Source: an uncultured Pseudomonadota bacterium (GTDB taxonomy: Bacteria; Myxococcota_A; UBA796; SXON01). From it: a DNA stretch of 44,387 nt. Numbering within the stretch: position 1 is the first letter of the stretch; every line of letters starts with the position of its first letter. This document shows, piece after piece, positions 33,736 through 42,423 of the stretch. The position numbers were made by a program, and so were the translations under genes. Location of the stretch: positions 1 through 44,387 of the forward strand of contig CAIXRH010000329.1 of the NCBI GenBank assembly GCA_903921785.1, read 5' to 3'. The notes under the pieces were generated by a model. That model was not told the origin of the DNA. It made no database searches and saw nothing but the letters and a program-made list of their open reading frames with translations.

Positions 33736-35307
33736 TCACTCCACCGTGACCTGGAGCCGGGCCCGAACCGGCAGATCGGCGAACTCGCTGTCCGCGTGGC
33801 CGGGCAGGTGGACCACCAGGCGGCCCACCGCCTCCGCGTCCCCGAGCCCGAAGTGGGCGGCCGCCGGCACCGAGGTGGAGTTGCCGGTTCCCCCTGCGTA
33901 CAACCATCTCCGCTGCGTCACCCCGGCCACCTCCACCTCGACCCACCCGCCCGCGCCCTCCCGGTTCCCCGGGGGCCCCGCCACGCTCACGGTGACCCAG
34001 GCCCGGTCGTTGCACGCCCCGTGCGACACCCACACCGGCTCGTCCTTGGGGCTGTGGACCACGTCGAGCGTCCCGTCGTGGTCGAGGTCGAGCACCGCGA
34101 GGCCGCGGCCCTCGTCGGGGCTGTCGAAGCCGGCGTCGGGCCCGTGGGCGACGAACGCGCCGTCCTCCCAGAGCCAGAGGGCGTCGGGCTGGTCCTGGGG
34201 GTTGTCGCCGACCGCCTCGTCGTCGGAGCCGGGGCCGAACGCCATGGCGGCGTCCAGGTCGCCGTCGTTGTCGAGGTCCTCCAGGGCGCTGCCCCAGCTC
34301 ACGACCTGGCTCTCCAGCGGGCTGCGGTCCATCCGCAGGGCCTGCGCCGCGTCGAACCAGCGCCCGTCGCCGCTGAGCATCAGGTGGAGCGACGCCCAGT
34401 CGCTCACCAGCGCGTCGGGCACCCCATCGGCGTTTACGTCCGCGTAGGAGACGCCCATGCCCGAGATGACGAGGTTCAGGCCCTGGTCGGGCGCGGCGGT
34501 GAAGTGGCCCGTGCCATCGTTGAGGAAAAGCGTGTTCCCGCCGTGCTCGAGCCCCTCGTGGTTCACGATGTAGAGGTCGAGGTCGTCGTCGCCGTCGAAG
34601 TCGAGGAGCGTCGTGGCCTTGGTGAAGGCCGAGATCGCCTCCTCGGGGAGGCGCGAGGTGATGTCCTCGAAGGCCCCGTCCTCACGCCGGCGGATGAGCA
34701 GATCGCGCGGGTCGGCGTCGGAGGTGCCGTCGTTCGCCGTCACCGCGTCCAGCCGGCCGTCGCCATCGAGGTCGCCCCAGGCGAGCGACCGCACCTTGGT
34801 GTAGGCCCCTTCCTCCACCCAGCTCGGCCAGCCCACCAGCTCCGCCTGCGTGAACACGCCCGAACCGTCGTTGATCCACTCCGTCGCCACGCCGTAGCGG
34901 TCGTAGTAGAGGATGTCGAGGTCGCCGTCGTCATCGAGGTCGAACGCCGAGGTGAGGATGGACATGTCGTCGTAGGCGAGGCGGGAGGCCGTCTCGTCGA
35001 CGAAGCCGAGCGTGTCGGTGCCCATGAGCACCATCAACCCGTCCATGGTGTTCAGCAGGAGGTCGACACGATCATCGCCGTCGAAGTCGGCCACCGTGAC
35101 GCCGGTGCCCCAGCCCGAGAGCGCGTCCTGCGCGTGCAGGCCCGGGTCGTCGGTGAGCGTCGTGAAGCGCACCTTCCCGTCGGGGTCCGGCGCGGCGCAC
35201 GGGATGGTCGGGAGCAGCTCTACCCCCGGGGGCAGGGCGCCGCCCTCCGAGTCGCGCACATCGCTGTCCGAACCGGGGTGACAGGCGAGGGCGTAGAGGA
35301 GCCACAC
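33736..35307 (-). CDS. Lipoprotein with FG-GAP repeats and UnbV/ASPIC-like C-terminus
   Basis: The 523-residue product starts at GTG 35307 (VWLLYALACHP), with lipobox LAC. An acidic linker (GSDSDVRDSEGG) precedes six or more FG-GAP/VCBS calcium loops: DFDGDDRVD, DLDDDGDLD, DLDGDGRLD, DFDGDDDLD, DVNADGVPD, DLDNDGDLD and DLDHDGTLD. The C-terminal 110 residues match the ASPIC/UnbV pattern (RAWVTVSVAGPPGNREGAGGWVEVEV, YAGGTGNSTSVPAAAHFGLGDAEAVGRLVV). It is a surface-exposed adhesin-like or ligand-binding protein of unknown target. It stands alone and points toward the DUF2239 gene. Confidence 0.92.
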   Translation of the reverse strand: MWLLYALACHPGSDSDVRDSEGGALPPGVELLPTIPCAAPDPDGKVRFTTLTDDPGLHAQDALSGWGTGVTVADFDGDDRVDLLLNTMDGLMVLMGTDTLGFVDETASRLAYDDMSILTSAFDLDDDGDLDILYYDRYGVATEWINDGSGVFTQAELVGWPSWVEEGAYTKVRSLAWGDLDGDGRLDAVTANDGTSDADPRDLLIRRREDGAFEDITSRLPEEAISAFTKATTLLDFDGDDDLDLYIVNHEGLEHGGNTLFLNDGTGHFTAAPDQGLNLVISGMGVSYADVNADGVPDALVSDWASLHLMLSGDGRWFDAAQALRMDRSPLESQVVSWGSALEDLDNDGDLDAAMAFGPGSDDEAVGDNPQDQPDALWLWEDGAFVAHGPDAGFDSPDEGRGLAVLDLDHDGTLDVVHSPKDEPVWVSHGACNDRAWVTVSVAGPPGNREGAGGWVEVEVAGVTQRRWLYAGGTGNSTSVPAAAHFGLGDAEAVGRLVVHLPGHADSEFADLPVRARLQVTVE

Positions 35308-35349
35308 GCGGGTGCGCTATCACGACTGGCGGGCGGATTCAGGGCGCGG

Positions 35350-35730
35350 CTACGCCGGCGGGATCCACGGCGGGCCGACGAGGTAGCCAGGTCCTTCCCA
35401 GGGCGTGCCGGCGGTGAGATCGTGCACCGCGACGATGATGCCCTCTTCGATGCGGAAGCTCATCACGTGGGCCGGGCGGCTGAAGGTGAGCAGGGCCGCT
35501 GCGGTGGCCTCCACGTCGACATCGCCCGTGTCCCGGAAGGCCACGTACGTCCCCGGGGCGCTCACCGAGCATCGGGACGCCCCCACGGAGAATTCGTGGC
35601 GGCAGAGGTCCATGATGCGATCACCGACCAGCATCGCGACGACGTCGGGCCGGGCGCTGGCCCAGGTCGAGCCGGGCCCGACGGCGCCAGCGAGGACCGG
35701 GACGGCCAAGAGCAGGGGGCGCAGGAACAT
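35350..35730 (-). CDS. Small secreted protein, unknown function
   Basis: The 126-residue product starts at ATG 35730, placed 4 bases after a good GGAGG ribosome site. A signal peptide (MFLRPLLLAVPVLAGAVGPG, cleaved near WASA) precedes a mature domain of about 100 residues with two Cys (DLCRHEF and SRCSVSAP) likely to pair. The pattern VVAMLVGDRIMDL, TYVAFRDTG and VMSFRIEEGIIVAVHDL suggests a small alpha/beta fold, somewhat like SnoaL-type domains. No name is assigned. The upstream extension of the frame to 36384 is an artefact overlapping the methyltransferase gene. Confidence 0.7.
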   Translation of the reverse strand: MFLRPLLLAVPVLAGAVGPGSTWASARPDVVAMLVGDRIMDLCRHEFSVGASRCSVSAPGTYVAFRDTGDVDVEATAAALLTFSRPAHVMSFRIEEGIIVAVHDLTAGTPWEGPGYLVGPPWIPPA

Positions 35731-35846
35731 GGACCTCCGGGATCCGCGGGGAGACGGCTCCACGGCGGCCTGCCCCCCATCGGTCAGCGGCGTCGACACT
35801 TGAGGCGCGGGCGGGGGTGGGACGGGGTCAGGGCCCGTCCCCTCCC

Positions 35847-36452
35847 TCACCCCCGCCGCGCGACCCCGCGGATCGTCTCGGCCACCAGGACGTTCGCCCC
35901 GGGCATCGGCTCGCGGCGCATGGACTCGGGGAGGAAGCCCGCCGCTTCGATGAGCTCGCCGGTCGGGCGCGCGAGGTGACAGTTCCCGGCGAGCCGCCGC
36001 CATACAGGCTGCGCCAACTCCTGGTAGCGCCGGGTGCGAGCGTTCACCGAGGCGACGTGCTCGTAGTACACCAGCCGCCCGCCCGGTCGGAGCACCCGCC
36101 GCAGCTCGGCCAACGACGCGGCGGGGTCGCGGACCGAGCAAAGGACGAGCGTGCCGACGACGACATCGAACGAAGCATCCGCGAAGGGAAGCTTCTCGGC
36201 GCGCGCATCGACCACCTCCAGCTCGCGGGGCGCCCGTTCGAGCAGGCGGGCGCGCATGTGTCGGTCGGGCTCGGTGACCACCAGGTGGTCTACAGCCGCG
36301 GGGTAGTGCGCCAGGTTGGCCCCGGTGCCGGCGCCGATCTCGAGGACATCCCCGGCGACGCCGGCGAGCAACTCCCGCCGCCAACCCGCCGCGAACCTCC
36401 GCTCCGGGCCTGCCATCCCCCAGTCATAGAACCACGCGCCAAGCCACGACAT
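35847..36452 (-). CDS. SAM-dependent methyltransferase (UbiE-like)
   Basis: The 201-residue product starts at ATG 36452. Class I methyltransferase motifs are clear: VLEIGAGTGANLAHYP (motif I), LVVTEPDRHM, VDARAEKLPFADASFDVVVGTLVLCSV, and a post-motif region LRRVLRPGGRLVYYEHV. N-terminal WFYDWGMAGPERRF is like small-molecule or lipid methyltransferases of the UbiE/PmtA group. The substrate is unknown; a quinone or phospholipid head group is possible. It is divergent from the gene at 36535. Confidence 0.92.
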   Translation of the reverse strand: MSWLGAWFYDWGMAGPERRFAAGWRRELLAGVAGDVLEIGAGTGANLAHYPAAVDHLVVTEPDRHMRARLLERAPRELEVVDARAEKLPFADASFDVVVGTLVLCSVRDPAASLAELRRVLRPGGRLVYYEHVASVNARTRRYQELAQPVWRRLAGNCHLARPTGELIEAAGFLPESMRREPMPGANVLVAETIRGVARRG

Positions 36453-36534
36453 GCGCCGGCATATCGCGCGCCTCGCGACGGAGCGGGGGGGGCGCTGGGG
36501 GTCCGCCGCGATCAGCGATACGAACAGGCGGAGG

Positions 36535-38328
36535 GTGACGTTGGGCCTCTGTTCCTGGCTCCTCGTGCTGTTCACCTCCCTCGTGCCGGAAGCCCGGGCC
36601 GAGGACGGTGGCGCCGTGGCGAACGACTGGCGCACACTCGCGCAGGCACGTGGAGACGCCGGGTTCTACGTGGCCCGGGACGCGCTCGCGCGCCGGGCCC
36701 TGATGATCAGCCCAGGGCAAGCGGAGCGGCTGGACGCGCTCAAGCTCCTCGCCGACACCGCCGCCCGCACCGGCGACTGGACCGTGGTTGAGGCCATCTC
36801 GCCGAACCTCGACGCGCCCGGGCCCGACTGTCAGTGCGACGACCTCGCGTGGCACGCCGCGCGCGCCTTCCAGCGCACCGCGGACCGCCAGGCAACCGCG
36901 CGCTGGCTCGACGCCGTCCGCCCCGACACGCCGGCCGGCGCCGAGGTGCGGCTGTGGAAGGCGCAGCGGACACTCCGCACCGCCGCGGCGGGCGCGGCGG
37001 ACGCGGCGATCCCCATGCTCACGGAGCTGGTCCGTCCGCCGCGCGGCGCCGGCCGGGCACCCCCCGACGTGCAGCGGCGCGCCGCGATCCTCCTCGGCCG
37101 GACCCTCTGCGGCCACGGGCGCTTCAACGAGGGCTGGGCCGCCCTGAACACCCCCATCGCGAAGGGGGCTCCCGCGCTCGATGGGCTGGAGGCGAGGGCA
37201 TGGTGCGCCGTGGACGGTGGGCACCTCGCCAAGCTCGGGCCGCTGCTCCCGCAGCTCGAGGCGGCCGCGAAACCTGGCCTGTGGATGCCCGGTCTCCCGC
37301 TGCTCCGGGCGATCGCCGCCGGCACCGACAGAGACCCGTCCGCGCTCCGCGCTGGCCTGCTCGCCGCCCGCGCGGAGTACCTGCCGCCGTGGAAGCAGGC
37401 GCAGGCCGCGGCGGTCGACATCGCCCGCGGCGGCGACCCCGCCGTCGTGCTGACCGACGGGGGCGGGCTGCCGCACGCGCTGGTGGAGCGGCTCAACGCC
37501 AGCGACGCCATCCAGGGCCTCAACAGCCGCCTCCGCGAGCTTGACCGGGAGGAGCACACCACGACCGACCCCACCATCCTCGCCGAGCTCCGCGCCGAAC
37601 GGGTGCAGACCGGCGCCCGCACCGCCCGGGTCGTGAGCACCCTCCTCGAGGGCTACGCCGGTGAGCTGGGCTGGCTCGCGGAGGCCGCGGCCGCCCGGCT
37701 CTACGCGTCGAGCCTGCCGCCACGCCACCTCTCCCCGGCGCTGCTCGACGCGGAGACGCGCCGCTCCGCGGCCGCTCTCCGGGCGCTGCTCGCGGATCCG
37801 ACGAATCCCCCGTGGCTCCCGGAGCGCCCCGGAGCGGCGTTCCGACTGGCGCTCCTGGAGTTGGGCGCGGTTCCCACGGCCAGCACCATCACCAGCCTCC
37901 GCACCGTGCTCGCCTCGCCGTCGTTCGATCGTCGGGACGACGCGACCTGGACCCTCGCGATGCAGCTCCTCGACGCCGGACGCACCGACGACGCGAGACG
38001 GGAGCTCCGCCGACTCACCCTGGCTCACGGCCCCCACGCCTGGGCGGCCACCGCCGCGCTCGGCGACCTCGCCTTCGCCCGCGGGGACTTCGCCTCGGCC
38101 GCACTGGCGTACGCCGCCGCGGAGAACGCCCCCGACCCGCAGGTTGCGCGCTACGCCACCTACCGTCGGGCGTGGACCTGGTGGGCGATGAACAACCCGA
38201 CCGAGGCCACGCGCACGCTGCGCCGGGTGATCGACGACCCCACCACCCCCGAGTCGATCCGCCGCAGCGCCCGCGTCGAGGCCGCGCGGCTGGCGACCTG
38301 CCGGACGCCGGGGAGCTGCGCGCCCTGA
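36535..38328 (+). CDS. Secreted alpha-helical (TPR-like) protein
   Basis: I chose GTG 36535, which gives a signal peptide (TLGLCSWLLVLFTSLVPEARA); TTG 36541 also has a well-spaced GGAGG, and ATG 36451 is in frame but overlaps the start of the divergent gene, so it is less likely. The 597-residue product is almost entirely helical, with TPR-like stretches (ALARRALMISPGQAERLDALKLLADTA, ARRELRRLTLAHGPHAWAATAALGDLAFARGDFASAALAYAAAENAP). Two Cys pairs (CQCDD and CRTPGSC) are present. This organisation resembles the superhelical arm of soluble lytic transglycosylases or lipoprotein-scaffold proteins, but no catalytic domain is attached. Confidence 0.75.
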   Translation: MTLGLCSWLLVLFTSLVPEARAEDGGAVANDWRTLAQARGDAGFYVARDALARRALMISPGQAERLDALKLLADTAARTGDWTVVEAISPNLDAPGPDCQCDDLAWHAARAFQRTADRQATARWLDAVRPDTPAGAEVRLWKAQRTLRTAAAGAADAAIPMLTELVRPPRGAGRAPPDVQRRAAILLGRTLCGHGRFNEGWAALNTPIAKGAPALDGLEARAWCAVDGGHLAKLGPLLPQLEAAAKPGLWMPGLPLLRAIAAGTDRDPSALRAGLLAARAEYLPPWKQAQAAAVDIARGGDPAVVLTDGGGLPHALVERLNASDAIQGLNSRLRELDREEHTTTDPTILAELRAERVQTGARTARVVSTLLEGYAGELGWLAEAAAARLYASSLPPRHLSPALLDAETRRSAAALRALLADPTNPPWLPERPGAAFRLALLELGAVPTASTITSLRTVLASPSFDRRDDATWTLAMQLLDAGRTDDARRELRRLTLAHGPHAWAATAALGDLAFARGDFASAALAYAAAENAPDPQVARYATYRRAWTWWAMNNPTEATRTLRRVIDDPTTPESIRRSARVEAARLATCRTPGSCAP

Positions 38329-38380
38329 CGGGGGGAGGGCCCGGGAGGCAGGCGGTCTGCGCCCCACCCCCCCGCCTCCC

Positions 38381-38626
38381 CTACTCCAGCTTCGCCTTCA
38401 CGAACGCCACGATCGCGTTCGCGTGACCGTGCCCCATCGCGTGCTCGGCCTTGAGCCACTCCACGACCTCCATGTGGCGCTGCCCGGGCAGGCGGTCCAC
38501 GACGAGGTCGAGCCAGTGCTGGATGGGCCGGCCGTAGTTCTTCTCGATGCTCGGGAAGTAGGAAGCGGGCCCCTTGATCTTCTCGCCGGGGGCGATCACG
38601 GGGGCGACAACGCGCGGATCGGGCAT
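38381..38626 (-). CDS. DUF4287 domain protein
   Basis: The 81-residue product starts at ATG 38626 with a strong AGGAGG ribosome site. It contains FPSIEKNYGRPIQHWLDLV and VVEWLKAEHAMGHGHANAIVAFVKAK, the full DUF4287 pattern. The family is small, cytoplasmic and of unknown function, and is often found near stress or resistance genes. It is divergent from the LarA-like gene. Confidence 0.9.
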   Translation of the reverse strand: MPDPRVVAPVIAPGEKIKGPASYFPSIEKNYGRPIQHWLDLVVDRLPGQRHMEVVEWLKAEHAMGHGHANAIVAFVKAKLE

Positions 38627-38685
38627 GAGACCTCCTGCGGCGGAGTCGGGTCGCCCGCCGCGCCGCCAACGTTACTCCCTGCGCC

Positions 38686-39744
38686 ATGCCCGGCCACCTC
38701 ACCCCCGCCGCCGCGATCGCCGCCAACCCCCCGCCTCGGGGCGCCCGCGTGCGCATCGCCATCCCCGACGGCACCCGCCCGGTGGACGTCCCCGCCGCCC
38801 TCCAGGCCCTCCGCCCCTGGACCGGCGACGCCGTGGCCGTGGTGGGCCTCGGCCTCCACCGCCCGATGGCGCCGACCGAGCTCCCGGGGAGCCCCTACCC
38901 GCTCCTCCAGCATGACCCCGACGACACCATCCCCACCCGCACGGTGGACGGCATCCCCGGCGGCGTCTCCCGAACGCTCGCCGGCGCCGACGTGATCCTC
39001 GGGGTAGGCATCGTGGAGCTGCACCAGTATGCGGGGTTCTCCGGAGGTCACAAGGCGGTCGCCGTGGGCCTCGGCGCCCGCGCCACGATCGACGCGCTCC
39101 ACCACCGCGACCGCGTCACCGCGCCCGGGGTGGTGCTCGGCAACCTCGACGGCAACCCGTTCCGCGAGGCGGTGGACGGCCTCGGCGACGCCTCCGGCCT
39201 CGCCTGGGTGCTCAACGTCGCCGGGGGCCGCTGGTTCGCCGGGGAACCGCGGAGGGTTTTGCGCGAAGCTGCGGCGTCGCTCGACTGCTGGCTGGACGTG
39301 CCGGTCGCCGCGCGCGCCGCGGTCCTCCTGGTTCCGCCCCGGAAGGCGGTGAACTTCTACCAGGCGAGCCGCGCCGCCACCTACCTCGGGCTCAGCGCCC
39401 GCCCCCCGCTGGTCGACGGGGCCACGCTCTACCTCGACGCCGCCTGCCCCGAGGGCATGGGCGAAGGCTCCGGCGAACGGGCGTTCGCGGCGTTGGCGCA
39501 GCAGGTACCGTACCCATGGGCGGATGTGCTCACCGGTGCGCCCCCCGAAGGCGGCGGCACCCAGCGCCTGGTGATGCTCGCGCAGCTCCTCCAGCGTTAC
39601 CGCCTGGTCGTGGGCGGCTGCGTGAACCCCGCGCCGCTGCGCGCCTGCGGCATCGAGGCCCACGCCGCGCCCGCCGCCGCCCTCGCCCCCGCGGACGCGC
39701 TTGTCGTCGCCGACCCGTTCGGGAAGCTGCCGCGGTTGGGGTGA
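38686..39744 (+). CDS. LarA-like nickel-pincer lactate racemase family protein
   Basis: The 352-residue product starts at ATG 38686. It shows the LarA N-terminal pattern (VRIAIPDGTRPVDVPAAL, VGLGLHRPMAPTEL) and the second conserved block HQYAGFSGGHKAVAVGLG, which contains the conserved His and Lys that bind the cofactor in LarA. LarA uses a nickel pincer cofactor made by LarB, LarC and LarE, none of which is near. The protein is somewhat shorter than the usual 420 residues. Family members racemise or epimerise different alpha-hydroxy acids, so the true substrate may not be lactate. Confidence 0.85.
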   Translation: MPGHLTPAAAIAANPPPRGARVRIAIPDGTRPVDVPAALQALRPWTGDAVAVVGLGLHRPMAPTELPGSPYPLLQHDPDDTIPTRTVDGIPGGVSRTLAGADVILGVGIVELHQYAGFSGGHKAVAVGLGARATIDALHHRDRVTAPGVVLGNLDGNPFREAVDGLGDASGLAWVLNVAGGRWFAGEPRRVLREAAASLDCWLDVPVAARAAVLLVPPRKAVNFYQASRAATYLGLSARPPLVDGATLYLDAACPEGMGEGSGERAFAALAQQVPYPWADVLTGAPPEGGGTQRLVMLAQLLQRYRLVVGGCVNPAPLRACGIEAHAAPAAALAPADALVVADPFGKLPRLG

Positions 39745-39913
39745 GGTCGCCCCGGCGGCCTCCGCGCCCGCACCCGCCGTCAGGGCCACGGAGGCGCCGC
39801 GGCAGGGATTGACCGGAGGCCCCCCCGGGGCCGGAGGGAAAGCCCGGCGACCGGCCGCAGGCCGGGCGGCCGCCGTCGGTGTCCTGGTTACGCTGCCGCG
39901 TTCTGGAGCGACC

Positions 39914-40609
39914 ATGTCCTTCGTCCTCATCAGCCTCTTCGCCTGCGGCACCACCGACACCACCGACACCTCCGGCGGCGGTGGCGACACCGGCCCCGGC
40001 GAGGCCGACGAAATCCCCTGGACCGGCGACTGCCCCGCCGCGTCCGGCGTCATCGACGGCGCCCACCTCGAGTACGTCTACACCGCCACGTGGGAGGAGC
40101 ACAACGACCGTTCCGGCGGCTGGACGTACGATGTCTCCGCGAACGGGGACGGCACCTACACCGGCGTGATGACCATCGAGGTCGCGGGCGTGAACAACAC
40201 CATGGAGGAGGTCGACACCCTCGGCTACGGCTGCGACGCCGACGGACTCTGGCTGGTCAGCAAGCGGGTCGACTCCACGGTCACCGTCTACGAACCCTAC
40301 GAGGGCTTCCTCGAGTACACCCTTGATGCCCCGGTGCTCCTCATGCCGGTCGACATGGAAACCGGCACCAAGTGGAAGACCGAGTACGCCGGGTCCACGA
40401 TGAACGAGCTGGACCAGAAGCGGGCGATCAACGAGTCCTACGTCACCGAGGTGATGGGCAACGAGGCGGTCGACGTGCCCGCCGGCAGCTGGACCGCCAT
40501 GCGGTGGACCCGCACCTCCAGCCTCGGCACCGAGACCAACAGCTGGGTGGTGAGCGGCCTCGGCCTGGTGAAGGACGATGACAGCGACCTCACCGTGGCG
40601 CCGAAGTAG
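39914..40609 (+). CDS. Lipoprotein with Asp-Thr tether, unknown function
   Basis: The 231-residue product starts at ATG 39914. Its N-terminus MSFVLISLFACGT holds a lipobox (LFAC), and the next 20 residues are the D/T/G tether (TDTTDTSGGGGDTG). The mature domain is beta-rich with repeats of alternating strands (AHLEYVYTATWEE, TYTGVMTIEVAG, GLWLVSKRV) and a C-terminal VDVPAGSWTAMRWTRTS and SWVVSGLGLVKD, a layout seen in DUF3108-like proteins. One disulfide is possible (GDCPAA and YGCDAD). Location is probably the outer membrane. No function is claimed. Confidence 0.85.
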   Translation: MSFVLISLFACGTTDTTDTSGGGGDTGPGEADEIPWTGDCPAASGVIDGAHLEYVYTATWEEHNDRSGGWTYDVSANGDGTYTGVMTIEVAGVNNTMEEVDTLGYGCDADGLWLVSKRVDSTVTVYEPYEGFLEYTLDAPVLLMPVDMETGTKWKTEYAGSTMNELDQKRAINESYVTEVMGNEAVDVPAGSWTAMRWTRTSSLGTETNSWVVSGLGLVKDDDSDLTVAPK

Positions 40610-40627
40610 GCACCCGGCGCGGCGACC

Positions 40628-42328
40628 TCACCGCACCATCGACACCGCCACCTTCACCTCGTCGGTGCCCTTCCGGGGCAGCTTCTTCCGGCGTAGCTCC
40701 TGCTCGATGCAGGCGCGGGTGGGCTCGTAGGCGTAGTTGAGCAGGTTCGCCCGCTCCACCGTACCGTCCGCCGCCACGATCACCTCGATGGCGAGGTAAG
40801 GCGGCGACTTGCACGCCTTCTCCGCGGCCGGCCCGGCTTCGCCGAGCGCGTAGGCGATGCCCTGCCAGTCGGCCTTGGCCACCGGGTCGGTCTCGTGGCC
40901 GGTGAGCGGGGTGGACGTGTCGAGCGTGGTCCACCACCACACCCCCCCGACCAACGCCGCGACGACGGCGCCCATGGCGGCGAGCGCGAGGCACCCGAAG
41001 GAGGTCTTGGCCGCGGTGCTGGAGCTCGTGCGCTCCACCGTGGTGCTCGGCCCGGGGATGTTCGACCGGCGGGCGCCCGCCGTGGTCGAGGTGCGCACCC
41101 CGCCGGCCGGCGGGGCCGGCGTCGGGCCCGTGCCCGCCGGGGTGACCGACGGCAGCGTGTCGGGCTCCACCGGGCGCACCGGCGCGGGCACGCCGAGAGC
41201 GCTCACCTGCCCAGCCACCGGCGCGGCGCCGCCACGGCTGATCGTGTGCGTGGAGACCGCCCCCGCCGGCGCGATGGCCCCGCCCGACGGGCGCTGTGGC
41301 TCCATCGGCCCACCGAGGAGGGTGATCGGCCCGGGGTCGTTGCCGAGGGCGATCGCGTGGAGGCGCTCGGCCAGGATGTCGATCCCGCAGCGGTCGCCCG
41401 GGTCGGGCATCATTGCGGCGGCGAGGGAGTCTTCCAACCAGCGGCGTTCGTCGCCCTCGAGGTGGGGGAGCTTCGGCGGGAGGTGGCGGAGCAGGTGGTC
41501 GCGCTGATCTTCGGGATCGAGCTCGGCCATGAAGTCGGCGACCGGCCGGGCGGTGAGGCAGAAGTAGAGCAGCGCGCCGACGGCGTAGACGTCCGTCGCC
41601 GGCTCGGGCGCCATGCCCTCGAACTGCTCAGGCGCGGCGTACTGCGGGGTGCCGATGAACGCCCCGACGCGGGTGAGCCGATCGCCCACGCCGCCGAAGA
41701 CCTTGGCGATCCCGAAGTCGGCCACCCGCACCCGGGGCACGTCGTGGAGCTCCACCTCGGCCTCGATGAGCACGTTCTCGGGCTTCAGGTCGCGGTGGAT
41801 GACGCCCTGCCGATGCGCCACGGCCAGCGCGTCGCACACCTGCATCGCCACGGCGGCGGCCGCGCGCGGCGGCAGCACGCCCACGCGCCGCAGGTGGTCG
41901 AGCAACGAGCCCCCCGCCTCGAACTTGGTGACCAGGTAGGGCGAGTGGCCCGAGCGGTGCACGAAGCCGCGGCACTCCACGATCTGCGGGTGGTTGAGCC
42001 CCTGGAGGATCTGCGCCTCGGTGGCCAACCGCCGCAGGTACGGCCCCTGGTCCCGCTGCTGGTAGAGCACCTTGACCGCGAGCAGCGGCCCCATCTCATC
42101 GACCTCACCGACCTCCCGCGCCAGGTAGGTGACGCCCGCGCCGCCGATCGCGAGCCGACGATGCACCCGGTACGTGCGATCGATGAGCTCGCCGGGCTCG
42201 AGCAGCTCGCCCCACCCGTTGGTCGGACGCACGTTGCGGCACCCGAGGTTCGGGCACCGTTCCGCATCGGACGCAAAGGTCGTGAGGCAGCGGCTGCAGT
42301 AGCGGGTACGGGGCTCGCCCTCGGCCAT
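40628..42328 (-). CDS. Ser/Thr protein kinase with N-terminal zinc ribbon and AgmX/TonB-like C-terminus
   Basis: The 566-residue product starts at ATG 42328. A zinc-ribbon-like N-terminus has Cys11, Cys14, Cys25 and Cys30. The kinase domain (about 45-320) has IGGAGVTYLA (slightly modified Gly loop), AVKVL with the ATP-binding lysine, VIHRDLKPEN with catalytic Asp180, VADFGIAK and APEQFEG, so it should be active. A Pro-rich linker follows, a membrane helix (FGCLALAAMGAVVAALVGG) near 440-460, and an extracytoplasmic C-terminus of about 100 residues ending in IEVIVAADGTVERANLL, a pattern found in AgmX/PglI-type and TonB-C-like domains of myxobacteria. It would phosphorylate cytoplasmic targets in response to envelope signals. 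It is divergent from the Ald-like gene. Confidence 0.93.
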   Translation of the reverse strand: MAEGEPRTRYCSRCLTTFASDAERCPNLGCRNVRPTNGWGELLEPGELIDRTYRVHRRLAIGGAGVTYLAREVGEVDEMGPLLAVKVLYQQRDQGPYLRRLATEAQILQGLNHPQIVECRGFVHRSGHSPYLVTKFEAGGSLLDHLRRVGVLPPRAAAAVAMQVCDALAVAHRQGVIHRDLKPENVLIEAEVELHDVPRVRVADFGIAKVFGGVGDRLTRVGAFIGTPQYAAPEQFEGMAPEPATDVYAVGALLYFCLTARPVADFMAELDPEDQRDHLLRHLPPKLPHLEGDERRWLEDSLAAAMMPDPGDRCGIDILAERLHAIALGNDPGPITLLGGPMEPQRPSGGAIAPAGAVSTHTISRGGAAPVAGQVSALGVPAPVRPVEPDTLPSVTPAGTGPTPAPPAGGVRTSTTAGARRSNIPGPSTTVERTSSSTAAKTSFGCLALAAMGAVVAALVGGVWWWTTLDTSTPLTGHETDPVAKADWQGIAYALGEAGPAAEKACKSPPYLAIEVIVAADGTVERANLLNYAYEPTRACIEQELRRKKLPRKGTDEVKVAVSMVR

Positions 42329-42388
42329 TGTGGCTCCGCCTAACCTACAACCGGCGATCCGAGCCTCCCGTCGTCGCGTCCGCGCCGC

Positions 42389-42417
42389 TTGAATCCGGCG
42401 ACCACCCCCGGTAGGCT
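42389..42417 (+). promoter_or_regulatory. Promoter of the alanine-dehydrogenase-like gene
   Basis: TTGAAT (42389-42394) and TAGGCT (42412-42417) have a 17-base spacer. Only 6 bases separate the -10 box from the ATG at 42424, so the transcript probably starts at the initiation codon (leaderless). Confidence 0.6.
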
Positions 42418-42423
42418 GTCGGC

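Noticed and set aside
36451-36534. ATG 36451 as the start of the secreted helical protein
   Set aside because: It would overlap the divergent methyltransferase start and put about 28 basic residues before the signal peptide; GTG 36535 or TTG 36541 fits better.
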